This document shows, piece by piece, positions 1 through 7,632 of a stretch of DNA of 16,276 nucleotides. The notes beneath the pieces were generated by a model. It worked only from the letters and a program-made list of their open reading frames with translations. It was not told the origin of the DNA and made no database searches. Numbering within the stretch: the stretch's first letter is position 1; each line of letters opens with the position of its first letter. This DNA comes from Planctomycetota bacterium (GTDB lineage Bacteria; Planctomycetota; Planctomycetia; Isosphaerales; Isosphaeraceae), in assembly GCA_021777685.1 (NCBI GenBank), contig JAJYDH010000083.1, positions 1 through 16,276 of the forward strand, read 5' to 3'. A program made the position numbers and the translations under genes.

Positions 1-2387
1 AAGGACGCAGCGGCGTCGGCGTCGAGGTTCGTCCGGAGGGTCAGGACGGTCGAGTCGGCGACGGTCGAGGCGCCCGGGATCGCCTTGGGATTGACGATCT
101 CGAACCGGGAGTCGGGGTTGTTGATCCCGGCGTCGGAGAGCACCTTGCGGAACGACGTGGCGATCTGGGCGGCCGACTGCGGCAGGTTGAACGACAGCTC
201 GAACTGACGGCCGCCGGCGAACCGGTCGGCCGGCGAGGCGCCGGCATCCTCGACCTTGGCTTTGTCTTTATCCGAAGCGGCGGGCTTCGAGGGCTCGGGG
301 GTCCCGGCGATCGGGACGGCGGCCCCGGCCTTCATCACGACCCGCTGGAGGGCGTTGCCGAACGATTCGAGCACGGTCAGCTTGACCTTCTCGATCTTCT
401 GCTCGGTCGTCCGGATGTTGTACCGCTCGCCCGACTTGTCGCCGCCGACGCTCAGGCTCTCGACGGTCACGTCGGGGAGCTGGCTCGCCTTCTCGCGGAC
501 GAACGTGGTCCGGGCCGAGTCGGACAGGCCCTTGATCGCCGGGTCGTTCTCGTCCAGCCGGATCGTCACCAGCGTGCCGCCGGTGAAGTCGATGTTGTAC
601 ATCCCCCGGCCCCGGGCCGCCGTGGCGATCAGCCCCAGCGCGATCAGGATGAGCGAGACCGTCATGCACGCCTTGCGAGGGCCGATGAAGTCGATGTTCG
701 TCTTGTCCATCAGCTTGAGCATCGTGACCTTCTTGAGCCAGCCCTGGTCGTACCAGAACTCGAAGATCACCCGCGAGACGTACACGGCGGTGAACAGGTT
801 CCAGATCATGCCGATGATCAGGGTGAGGGCGAAGCCCTTGACCTCGTCCGTTCCCACGGTGTAGAGCACCAGGCCGGAGAGGAAGATGGTGACGTGCGAG
901 TCGAAGATCGTCACCCAGGCCCGGTTGAACCCGTTGCGGATCTGCTGGGCCATCGAGGCCCCGCGCTCGGCTTCTTCTCGCATCCGCTCGAAGATCAGCA
1001 CGTTGACGTCGACCGCCATGCCGATCGTCAGGGCCAGCCCCGCCAGGCCGGGCAGGGTGAAGCTGGCCTGGAGGAACGCCATCGACGCGATCAGCAGCAA
1101 GAGGTTCAGGACCAGCGCGACGACGGCCACCACGCCGGCGAACCGGTAGTAGACGATCATGAAGACGGGCACCACGATCAGCGAGATGATGATCGCGGTG
1201 ATCCCCTTGGAGATGGTGTCCTCGCCCAGGGTCGGCCCGACGTTCTCCTCCTGGAGCGGCTCGGGGTTGAGGCTGGCCGGCAGGCTCCCCGAGCGGAGGA
1301 CGGTGATCAGGAAGTCAAGCTCTTTGGGCGAGAAGCCGCCCGACCCGCCTTCGATGATCCCCGAGTCGCGGATCTCCGAGTTGATCGACGGGGCCGACTG
1401 GACCACGCCGTCGAGGAGGATGGCGAGCTGGTAGCGGAAGCTCCCGCCCTCCTCGGGCAGGTGCTCGCTGGTCAACTGGCCGAACTTCCGGCCCCCCACG
1501 CGGTTGAAGACGAAGCCCACGGCCGGCTGGAAGTGGTCATCTTCCTTGACCTCGGCCTTGGCCAGCTCCTTGCCGGTCACGTTCTGACGGTCGACCTTGT
1601 AGAGGACGTACCGCTCGGTGTGGCCGGGGGAGACCTTCTCCTCGCGGACGATCGGGTCCATCTGGCGGGGGTTGTCGGGGTCGCCCGCCGTGATCCGGCT
1701 GGGGTTGTACTCGATCCGGTAGGACGTGAGCGACGAGAACTTGTGCGGGGACTTCAGCGTCAGCGAGTTGATCGTGTTGCCCTCGACCGTGAACGCCTCC
1801 TCGGGCTGTTCCAGGCCGGCGGAGGACTTCCCCTTGAGCCAGACGGTCCGGCCGGCGTAGGCGTTCTTGACCCAGCGCTGCGAGGGGTCCTGGATCGTCA
1901 GGTTCCGGGAGTCGGTCGTCGGGTTCGAGCCGGTGATCGTCTCGCCGAGCTTGGCCCAGCGGTATTTCTGGGGGGGGCGGTGGAGGCCGTCGCGGCTCAT
2001 GGCCCGGCCGATCGCCAGGGAGTCGTGCTTGTGGTTGGCGAGGATCCGGAATTCGAGCGAGCCGACGTTGGTGATCTTCCGCTTGACCTCCTCGACCTCG
2101 TCGGCGGACTTCTTGGGCAGGACGATCTCGATCCGGTTGTTGCCGACCTGGCGGATCGCCATGTCCTCGACGCCCTCGGGGTTCAGCCGCCGCTTCAGCG
2201 CGGTGATGAGGTCGCCGAGGTTGACGCTGCCGGCGGCGGTGTTCCCCGAGTTGACCTCGTACACCAGGATCGTGCCGCCGGACAGGTCGATGCCGGTCTT
2301 GAGCTTCTCCCGGGGCGGCCAGATGGAGATCAGGCCGAGCAACGTCAGGCCGATGATGAGAGCGAACTTCCCGCCGAACTTTTTCAT
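1..2387 (-). CDS. secDF: SecD-SecF fusion, Sec translocase accessory subunit (partial, 3' end outside window)
   Basis: SecD and SecF form an inner-membrane complex that uses the proton gradient to help pull proteins through SecYEG. The ATG at 2387 has an AGGGA ribosome site about 8 bases upstream. The first 795 residues are visible. An N-terminal membrane helix (about 8-22) is followed by the SecD motif TGIDLSGGT (31-39), a large periplasmic part to about 385, and a membrane block with the TM4 motif GMAVDVNVLIFER (456-468). D460 there matches the proton-path aspartate of SecD. A second module begins near 560 and carries the SecF motif NIDFTGGT (598-605), so SecD and SecF are one polypeptide. 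The SecF periplasmic part contains an Ala/Pro/Lys/Asp-rich low-complexity linker near 690-715. The SecF membrane helices lie beyond the left edge. It follows yajC on the same strand after a 225-base gap. Family identity is very secure. Confidence 0.97.
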   Translation of the reverse strand, partial: MKKFGGKFALIIGLTLLGLISIWPPREKLKTGIDLSGGTILVYEVNSGNTAAGSVNLGDLITALKRRLNPEGVEDMAIRQVGNNRIEIVLPKKSADEVEEVKRKITNVGSLEFRILANHKHDSLAIGRAMSRDGLHRPPQKYRWAKLGETITGSNPTTDSRNLTIQDPSQRWVKNAYAGRTVWLKGKSSAGLEQPEEAFTVEGNTINSLTLKSPHKFSSLTSYRIEYNPSRITAGDPDNPRQMDPIVREEKVSPGHTERYVLYKVDRQNVTGKELAKAEVKEDDHFQPAVGFVFNRVGGRKFGQLTSEHLPEEGGSFRYQLAILLDGVVQSAPSINSEIRDSGIIEGGSGGFSPKELDFLITVLRSGSLPASLNPEPLQEENVGPTLGEDTISKGITAIIISLIVVPVFMIVYYRFAGVVAVVALVLNLLLLIASMAFLQASFTLPGLAGLALTIGMAVDVNVLIFERMREEAERGASMAQQIRNGFNRAWVTIFDSHVTIFLSGLVLYTVGTDEVKGFALTLIIGMIWNLFTAVYVSRVIFEFWYDQGWLKKVTMLKLMDKTNIDFIGPRKACMTVSLILIALGLIATAARGRGMYNIDFTGGTLVTIRLDENDPAIKGLSDSARTTFVREKASQLPDVTVESLSVGGDKSGERYNIRTTEQKIEKVKLTVLESFGNALQRVVMKAGAAVPIAGTPEPSKPAASDKDKAKVEDAGASPADRFAGGRQFELSFNLPQSAAQIATSFRKVLSDAGINNPDSRFEIVNPKAIPGASTVADSTVLTLRTNLDADAAAS

Positions 2388-2461
2388 GGTCGTTCCCTGC
2401 GGCCTGCGGTCGCAATCCTCGAAGAATGCCGGACGTGTCGCCGGAATAACCCCGACCTGTC

Positions 2462-2480
2462 GACGGGACGCCGTCCCGTC
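2462..2480 (-). other. Perfect hairpin in the yajC-secDF gap
   Basis: GACGGGAC and GTCCCGTC form a perfect 8-bp stem around a 3-base loop. It lies 75 bases upstream of the secDF start, inside the unusually long gap after yajC. There is no T-run on the minus-strand side, so it is not a standard intrinsic terminator. It could be a processing or attenuation structure in the yajC-secDF transcript. Its function is unknown. Confidence 0.4.
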
Positions 2481-2612
2481 TCAATCTCTCCCCCCGGGCG
2501 ACCATCCACGATTCGTCGCCCGGGCCCCTCGTCACGAATGCGAACGGGCCCGACCTCCGTCGGACCCTCGCTCGGCCTCACGATCCCGAAGTCGAGAGGC
2601 CCGAGCCCCGGC

Positions 2613-2972
2613 TCAGGCCGCCTCGGCCGGATCGTTGACGACCCGGATGATGCTCGCCTTGGTGAACGTGACCTTGACCTTGCCGTCGTCGTCGAGCCGG
2701 AGCTGGACCCGGTCATTCTTCTCGTCCACCGAGATCACCGTCCCATACATCCCGGCGGCCGTCAGCACCTTGTCGTTCTTCTTGAGGCGGTTGATCATCT
2801 CCTTCCGCTTCTTCTCCTGGGCCTGTTGCGGCCTGATGAGCATGAAGTAGAAGACGAAGGGGATCGGCAGCAGGGGAAGGTACTGGACCAGCGGGTTCAC
2901 GTCGGCCTTGCCGGCGGCGGCGGGCGCGGCCTGGGCGAAGATCGTCAGGAACGTCACAAGCGAGCCGAGCAT
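2613..2972 (-). CDS. yajC: YajC, preprotein translocase subunit
   Basis: YajC is a small single-pass membrane protein that associates with SecDF. The 119-residue product has a hydrophobic N-terminus (2-13), an Ala-rich stretch, and a membrane helix at about 28-46. That helix ends in the family signature MLIRPQQ (44-50), followed by a Lys-rich segment and a small beta domain containing GMYGTVISVDE. The length is typical. I chose the ATG at 2972. A TTG at 2981 would add three residues, and neither has a strong ribosome site. It sits between tgt and secDF on the same strand, the classic order. The identity is firm and only the exact start is uncertain. Confidence 0.93.
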   Translation of the reverse strand: MLGSLVTFLTIFAQAAPAAAGKADVNPLVQYLPLLPIPFVFYFMLIRPQQAQEKKRKEMINRLKKNDKVLTAAGMYGTVISVDEKNDRVQLRLDDDGKVKVTFTKASIIRVVNDPAEAA

Positions 2973-3075
2973 GAGGATCAATCCGGATCTTTTGAGGAGG
3001 TTCGATTCGAGTCAAAGGGCCGGCCGCGGCGCCGGGGGCCCGGTTCCCTGTCTCGCCTTCACCGCACTTTACCCT

Positions 3076-4191
3076 TTACGGCCCCAGCGCTTCAAGCACT
3101 TCCGCCCTCAACTGGACGAATCGACCCGCGCGGATCGCCTCGCGGGCCAGCCGGGTCAGCCTCTGGAGGTAGGTTAAGTTGTGGATCGAGGCCAGGATCG
3201 GGCCGAGCATCTCGCCCGAGATGAAGAGGTGGCGGAGGTACGACCGGCTGAACCGGCGGCAGGCCAGGCAGTCGCAACCCTCCTCGATCGGCCGGGGGTC
3301 GCGCCTGTGGCCGGCGTTCCGGAGCTTGACCGGACCGAAGGAGGTCTGGCACGTCGCGTTCCGCCCGTTCCGGGTCGGCATCACGCAATCGAACATATCT
3401 ACGCCTGTTGCAATAGCGTCGAGGATGTCCTGGGGCCGTCCCACGCCCATCAGGTAGCGGGGCCTGTCCTCGGGCAGGCGATGGGTCGTGACCTCCAGGG
3501 CGAGCCGGACCTGATCGCGCCCCTCGCCGACGCTGACGCCGCCCACGGCATAGCCGTCGAAGTCGAGGCCAATGAGGGCCTCGGCGCAGCCCTGGCGGAG
3601 GTCGGCATGGCTCCCGCCCTGGACGATCCCGAAGAGGGCCTGGTCGGCCCGGGTGTGGGCCTCCTTGCACCGGGCGGCCCAGCGGACGGTCCGGTCGACG
3701 GCGAGCGCGATCGTGGACTTCTCGGCCGGAAGCGCCGGGCAGACGTCCAGGCACATGGCGACGTCGGCCCCGAGGTTTTGCTGGATCGAGACGGCCCGCT
3801 CGGGGGTCAGCTCCAGGAGCCGGCCGTCGAGGTGCGACCGGAAGCTCGCTCCGGCCTCGGTGATCTTCGCCCGGGCGGCGAGGCTGAAGACCTGGAAACC
3901 CCCCGAATCGGTCAGGATCGGGCCGTCCCAGTCCATGAACCGATGCAGGCCGCCCATCGCCGCGACCTCCTCGTCGCCCGGCCTGAGCGCGAGGTGGTAG
4001 GTGTTCGCCAGGATCATCCGGCTGCCGGTCGCCCGGAGTTGGTCCGGCAGGACGCCCTTGACCGTCGCCTGGGTGCCGACCGGCATGAAGGCCGGGGTCT
4101 CCAGCGAGCCGTGGGGGGTGTGCAGGACCCCGCACCGGGCCAGGCTCGAAGGATCTTGGGCGGTGAGTTCGAAGCGGACCGGGCGTGGCAA
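3076..4191 (-). CDS. tgt: tRNA-guanine transglycosylase
   Basis: Tgt exchanges guanine 34 of tRNAs with GUN anticodons for preQ1, a step of queuosine synthesis. The 371-residue protein has family length. D95 lies in DSGGFQ (the substrate-binding aspartate), Q191 in FGIVQGG, and the GGVSVGE loop is at 217-223. The nucleophile is D268 in FDCVMPTRNGRNA, and a zinc site is formed by C306, C308, C311 and H337 with the spacing seen in the Zymomonas enzyme. V221 matches the bacterial residue associated with preQ1 use. The usual FDEC segment reads LDVC here (148-151): the substrate aspartate D149 is kept but the following Glu is Val. The start is TTG at 4191; no ATG or GTG fits the family N-terminus. 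It is followed by yajC and secDF, and no queA is visible. Confidence 0.96.
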   Translation of the reverse strand: MPRPVRFELTAQDPSSLARCGVLHTPHGSLETPAFMPVGTQATVKGVLPDQLRATGSRMILANTYHLALRPGDEEVAAMGGLHRFMDWDGPILTDSGGFQVFSLAARAKITEAGASFRSHLDGRLLELTPERAVSIQQNLGADVAMCLDVCPALPAEKSTIALAVDRTVRWAARCKEAHTRADQALFGIVQGGSHADLRQGCAEALIGLDFDGYAVGGVSVGEGRDQVRLALEVTTHRLPEDRPRYLMGVGRPQDILDAIATGVDMFDCVMPTRNGRNATCQTSFGPVKLRNAGHRRDPRPIEEGCDCLACRRFSRSYLRHLFISGEMLGPILASIHNLTYLQRLTRLAREAIRAGRFVQLRAEVLEALGP

Positions 4192-4207
4192 GGATGGAAG
4201 TCCGGGA

Positions 4208-4277
4208 GGATCTCAGATTTCAGGAGCGAGACCAGTGGGGGCCAGGATCTGAAATCTGAGATCCCTGATCTGAAATC
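4208..4277. repeat. 16-bp perfect inverted repeat plus an 11-bp direct repeat
   Basis: GGATCTCAGATTTCAG (4208-4223) is the exact reverse complement of 4249-4264, with 25 bases between the arms. GATCTGAAATC occurs at 4246-4256 and again at 4267-4277. All copies share the core TCTGAAATC, and the block is much richer in A/T than the flanking genes. It fills most of the gap between the TPR/alpha-CTD gene and tgt. Read on the minus strand, no T-run follows the arm, so it is not a standard terminator. It resembles a dispersed intergenic repeat (REP-like) or a protein-binding dyad. Confidence 0.75.
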
Positions 4278-4290
4278 CCGGAAAAGGGCG

Positions 4291-5622
4291 TCACTCGTTC
4301 TTGAGCTTGAGGTTCAGCTCGCGGAGCTTCTCGCGGACCTCGTTGAGCGAGGTCACGCCGAAGTTCTTGCATTCCAGGAGTTCGTCGCCGGTGTGGCTGA
4401 GCAGCTCGCCGACGGTCTGGATGCCGAGCTTGGTCATGCACTTGCGGGCCCGGACCGAGAGGTTGAGGTCGCCGATCGGCTTGGCGAGCATCGCCCGGTC
4501 CTCGGCCGAGAGCGATTCCGGCTCGTCGATCGTGGAGGCGGCCGACTGGGTGCCCCCCTCCAGCGCCATCCCGAGCCAGAGATTCTTGGAGGTCATCATC
4601 TCCTTGATCTCGGACAGCGAGGTCTCGCCGAAGTTCTTCGAGGCCAGGAGCGCCGCCTCGGTGGTCCGGGTGAGGTCGCCGAGCGTCCGGATGTTCATCT
4701 TGCGGAGGCAGTTGCGGCTCCGGACCGACAGCTCGAAGTCGGTGACGGGGATCTCCATGAGCTGCCGCTTGATCGCGATGTCCTTCTCGACGGTCTCGTC
4801 GTAGAACATGTCGCGGCTGGCCCGGCAATCCTTGAAAAAGAGGGCGGCGCGGGGGTGATTCCGGTCGTGGGCGAGGACCTGGCGATAGCAGTTCTCGGCC
4901 TCGCGGAAGTTCATCCGGTCCTCGTAGAGGACGCCGAGGTTGATCAGGGCCGCCAAGGGGACGGGCGGGCGCTTGACGCAATCCTTGTAGAAATCCAGGG
5001 CGACGTCGTCATTGCCGTGGAGGTCGTTGATGTAAGCCAGTTCGAAGAGGGCGTTCGTGTGATGGCGATCGAGCTCGACCGCCTTCTCCAGCTCGGCCGA
5101 GGCGGCGACCAGCTCCCCCTCGGCGGCGAGCAGGCTGCCCCGTTGGTAGAAGAACTCGGCGGACGAGGCGCCTGCCTTCGCGAGTTCTTCGAGCATCGAT
5201 CGGGCCTCCTCGACGTGGCCGGCCCGGCGGAGGGCCCCCGCGCGGTGGAGGTTCGAGTTCTTGGCGTCGTACCCGGCCTCGGCGGCGGCGTGGAAGGCCT
5301 TCGCGGCCTCTTCCCAGCGCTGGAGGTATTCGAGGGCGAGGCCTCGGAAGAACTGGGCCAGGCCGTTGTCGCCGAGCTTGCCGAGGTTTTCCAGGCCCGA
5401 GGAATAGCGGCCGAGCAGGATGTCGCCCACCCCCAGGCGGAGGTGGATGTCGGGGGTGACGGCCCCCTTGGAGCGGTCGCGAAGGGCGGAGACGGCGTCG
5501 CGGAGGGTCGCGTAACGGGACGGGTCACGTCCCAGGACTTCGCGAAGGTCGGCCACGGCCGAGGCGTCGAACGGGTTGCGATCCAGGAGCGCGCGAACAT
5601 CGGTCGTCATCAACTCGGCCAT
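4291..5622 (-). CDS. TPR protein with two C-terminal RNA polymerase alpha-CTD-like domains
   Basis: The 443-residue protein starts at ATG 5622 behind GAGGAGAG; the frame is open 57 codons further upstream but without comparable support. Residues 1-55 are helical, then about five tetratricopeptide repeats fill 89-260. Two domains follow (291-355 and 381-443) that resemble the C-terminal domain of RNA polymerase alpha, a helix-hairpin-helix fold that binds UP-element DNA and activators. Domain 1 has SVRSRNCL (299-306) and NFGETSLSEIKE (330-341). The counterparts of E. coli alpha R265, N268, C269, G296, S299 and E302 are R301, N304, C305, G332, S335 and E338, while K298 is Thr. Domain 2 keeps R391, C395, G422, S425 and E428 but has Lys for N268 and Thr for K298. 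There is no signal peptide, so it is probably cytoplasmic. A transcription-linked adaptor role is inference. tgt follows after 99 bases. Confidence 0.9.
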   Translation of the reverse strand: MAELMTTDVRALLDRNPFDASAVADLREVLGRDPSRYATLRDAVSALRDRSKGAVTPDIHLRLGVGDILLGRYSSGLENLGKLGDNGLAQFFRGLALEYLQRWEEAAKAFHAAAEAGYDAKNSNLHRAGALRRAGHVEEARSMLEELAKAGASSAEFFYQRGSLLAAEGELVAASAELEKAVELDRHHTNALFELAYINDLHGNDDVALDFYKDCVKRPPVPLAALINLGVLYEDRMNFREAENCYRQVLAHDRNHPRAALFFKDCRASRDMFYDETVEKDIAIKRQLMEIPVTDFELSVRSRNCLRKMNIRTLGDLTRTTEAALLASKNFGETSLSEIKEMMTSKNLWLGMALEGGTQSAASTIDEPESLSAEDRAMLAKPIGDLNLSVRARKCMTKLGIQTVGELLSHTGDELLECKNFGVTSLNEVREKLRELNLKLKNE

Positions 5623-5744
5623 CCGACTCTCTCCTCGACTCCCACCGACTGGACCGCGCTGCGCACAAGCGTCCCGGCACCCCGACGGGCGATCGGCTCG
5701 ACCCCGCGTCGGGTCCGGGAATGATCGGCGACGGTAAACCACCG

Positions 5745-5772
5745 ATTCTACAGCTTCGCCCCGCTTTCGCAA
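5745..5772 (-). promoter_or_regulatory. Candidate sigma-70-type promoter for the TPR/alpha-CTD gene
   Basis: On the minus strand TTGCGA (4 of 6 matches to the -35) and TAGAAT (5 of 6 to the -10) are separated by 16 bases. The -10 lies about 120 bases upstream of the ATG at 5622, in the gap after amt. It is supported only by consensus match. Confidence 0.4.
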
Positions 5773-5815
5773 GGCCAGGCGGCCCGTGGTCATCGGACCG
5801 CCCCCTCAGACAAGA

Positions 5816-7189
5816 TCAGGCCGCGGTCGAGGCCAGCTCGGGCTTTCTCGCGGGCTCGGCGACGGCGGGAGGCTCGATCGGGCCCACGTCGAGGGCCGTC
5901 TCGCCGTGCTGGCTGAGGTCGAGGCCGATCTTCTCCTGTTCGGGCGTGACCCGGAGCGGGATGATCATGTCCGTGACCTTGTACAGCAGCATCGACCCGA
6001 AGAACGCGAAGACCGAGACGATCACCAGCGCGAGCAGGTGGTAGAGGAAGGTCGTCGAAGTCCCGTAGACCAGGCCGACCTCCTTGGCGAAGATCCCGGT
6101 GGCGATCATGCCCACCATCCCGCCGACCCCGTGGCAGGGGAAGACGTCGAGCGTGTCGTCGAGCGTGGACTTGGTCTTCCAGTGGACCGCGAGGTTGCTG
6201 ATCACGCTGGCGGCCAGGCCGATCACGAGACTCTGGCGGATCGTCACGAAGCCGGCGGCCGGGGTGATGGCGACCAGCCCGACCACGGCGCCGATGCAGG
6301 CCCCCAGGGCCGACGGCCGGTTGCCCCTCATCCAGTCGAAGAAGATCCAGCCGAGCATCGCGGCGGCCGCCGCCGTGTTCGTGGTCGCGAAGGCCATCGT
6401 CGCGACCCCGTTGGCCGACAGGGCCGAACCGGCGTTGAAGCCGAACCAGCCGAACCAGAGGAGCCCCGTGCCCAGCACCACGAACGGCAGATTGGCCGGC
6501 GAGTGCGTATGGCCGTTGATGTGGCTCTCGCGACGGTTCAGGAAGATCGCCCCCGCCAGCGCGGCCCAGCCGGCCGACATGTGCACCACCGTCCCGCCCG
6601 CGAAGTCCTTCACCCCCCACTTGTTCAGGAAGCCTTCCGGGTGCCACGTCCAGTGGGCCAGCGGCGAGTAGATGAACACGCTGAACAGGATGATGAAGAG
6701 CAGATACGACGAGAACCGGACCCGCTCGGCGAACGATCCGGTGATCAGGGCCGGAGTGATGATCGCGAACTTGAGCTGGAACATGGCGAAGACGAATAGC
6801 GGGACCGTCGCCGACAGCTTGGGATGGGTCGCATCGCCGACCCCGTTGAAGAACGGATAGGTCAGCGGATTGCCCACGAATCCGCCGATGCTATCGCCGA
6901 AGGCCAGGCTGAACCCGACGCAGACCCAGAGGATGGAGATCACGCCCAGGCAGACGAAGCTCTGGAGCATCGTCGAGACGACATTCTTGAACCCGACCAT
7001 CCCCCCGTAGAAGAACGCCAGCCCCGGCGTCATCAGCAGGACGAGCGCGGAGGAAGTCATCATCCAGGCGACGTCCCCGGAATCGATCGGACCCCCGGCG
7101 GGGGCCTTCGCCGAAGTGGCCGAGACGAACAGGCCGACGATCGCCAGGAGTGACAACAGGACGAACGGAAGGGATGTCGAGCGTTTCAT
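5816..7189 (-). CDS. amt: Ammonium transporter (Amt family)
   Basis: Amt proteins are homotrimeric inner-membrane channels that take up ammonium or ammonia. The 457-residue product begins with a likely signal peptide (1-28, ending AKA). About eleven membrane helices follow. Family signatures are FAIITPALITGSFAER (141-156), the pore histidine H203 in GGTVVHMSAGWAA, GWFGFNAGSA, and the second pore histidine H353 in CHGVGGMVG. The twin-histidine pair is therefore intact. The C-terminal tail after about 415 is longer and Ala/Pro-rich. The ATG at 7189 has a modest AGGTG upstream. No PII gene (glnB/glnK) lies next to it in this window, unlike many amt loci, so any PII partner must be encoded elsewhere. 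The assignment is very secure; the physiological substrate range is assumed from the family. Confidence 0.96.
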   Translation of the reverse strand: MKRSTSLPFVLLSLLAIVGLFVSATSAKAPAGGPIDSGDVAWMMTSSALVLLMTPGLAFFYGGMVGFKNVVSTMLQSFVCLGVISILWVCVGFSLAFGDSIGGFVGNPLTYPFFNGVGDATHPKLSATVPLFVFAMFQLKFAIITPALITGSFAERVRFSSYLLFIILFSVFIYSPLAHWTWHPEGFLNKWGVKDFAGGTVVHMSAGWAALAGAIFLNRRESHINGHTHSPANLPFVVLGTGLLWFGWFGFNAGSALSANGVATMAFATTNTAAAAAMLGWIFFDWMRGNRPSALGACIGAVVGLVAITPAAGFVTIRQSLVIGLAASVISNLAVHWKTKSTLDDTLDVFPCHGVGGMVGMIATGIFAKEVGLVYGTSTTFLYHLLALVIVSVFAFFGSMLLYKVTDMIIPLRVTPEQEKIGLDLSQHGETALDVGPIEPPAVAEPARKPELASTAA

Positions 7190-7420
7190 CGGGATGCACC
7201 TGGGAAGGGGAGGTAGGTAAGGCAGGGCCCTTGAGGGGTGGAAGTGGGGATCGAAGTCGCCCGTCGTCGGATGATCGCGGTCAGGCCGTCAGAAGTTCCG
7301 AGGATCGCGAGGATCGAGCAAGCCGATCATTGACCCTGGCCGATCGCGCGGACGTCCATCGGAGGCGTATCCGACCGACGGGATGCACAATGCGACACGA
7401 TCGAATAGTTCGCGGCCCGA

Positions 7421-7449
7421 AGTAGTAGAATTTCTAATTCCGCACTACT
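7421..7449. promoter_or_regulatory. A/T-rich dyad, possible operator or hairpin
   Basis: The block reads AGTAGT, A, GAATT, TCT, AATTC, CGC, ACTACT: two nested inverted repeats of 6 and 5 bp around a 3-base loop. It is strikingly A/T-rich for this genome. It lies immediately downstream of and slightly overlaps the candidate amt -10 box, as an operator might. Confidence 0.4.
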
Positions 7450-7475
7450 ATGACTTTCCATTTTTCGAATTGCAA
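7447..7475 (-). promoter_or_regulatory. Weak candidate promoter for amt
   Basis: On the minus strand TTGCAA and CATAGT (each 4 of 6 matches) are spaced by 17 bases in the A/T-rich patch. The implied leader to the amt ATG would be about 250 bases. Consensus match only. Confidence 0.3.
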
Positions 7476-7522
7476 GATGTTAGTGACGAGAACGAGGCGA
7501 CGATGCCCGACCGCCGCGCGCG

Positions 7523-7556
7523 AAAAACCCGCCAGGGAGTTGGGTTCCTGGCGGGT
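7523..7556 (-). terminator. Rho-independent terminator after the FHA-STAS gene
   Basis: On the minus strand ACCCGCCAGG and CCTGGCGGGT form a perfect 10-bp GC-rich stem with a 10-base loop. It is followed directly by a run of five T. It lies 77 bases past the stop of the FHA-STAS gene and should separate that transcript from amt. Confidence 0.85.
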
Positions 7557-7632
7557 ATGATTGGAGGTGGCGAATTCGGTCGAAATCCGAGGAGGCCGAG
7601 ATCGATCCTCCGGCCCGACGTGATCCCGCCGG

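Larger units (their letters stand above)
7190..7632. other. 443-base intergenic region upstream of amt
   Basis: I see no convincing gene here. Short open frames are G/C-random and one would cross the terminator. The region holds the terminator of the FHA-STAS gene (7523-7556), a notably A/T-rich patch with a dyad and a possible amt promoter (7421-7475), and a GC-rich leader of about 230 bases before the amt start. CGGGATGCAC occurs at 7190-7199, right at the amt start, and again at 7379-7388; this may be chance. I looked for a sigma-54 site and found none convincing. Confidence 0.6.

Noticed and set aside
2462..2480. Terminator between yajC and secDF
   Set aside because: The hairpin is perfect but no T-run follows on the minus strand, so I list it only as a structure.
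894..3224. Very long plus-strand open frame opposite secDF and yajC
   Set aside because: Its product is a repetitive Asp/Arg/Gly/Leu mix with no domain, and it lies antisense to clearly recognised genes in GC-rich DNA where such frames are expected.
4192..4290. PreQ1 riboswitch before tgt
   Set aside because: The gap is filled by the TCTGAAATC repeats and shows no preQ1 aptamer-like arrangement.
3181..5724. 847-codon plus-strand open frame opposite tgt and the TPR gene
   Set aside because: It is antisense to two well-supported genes with clear family motifs; composition is typical of a GC-driven shadow frame.
7190..7522. Sigma-54 promoter upstream of amt
   Set aside because: I searched for a TGGCAC-N5-TTGC-like pair on the minus strand and found no acceptable match.
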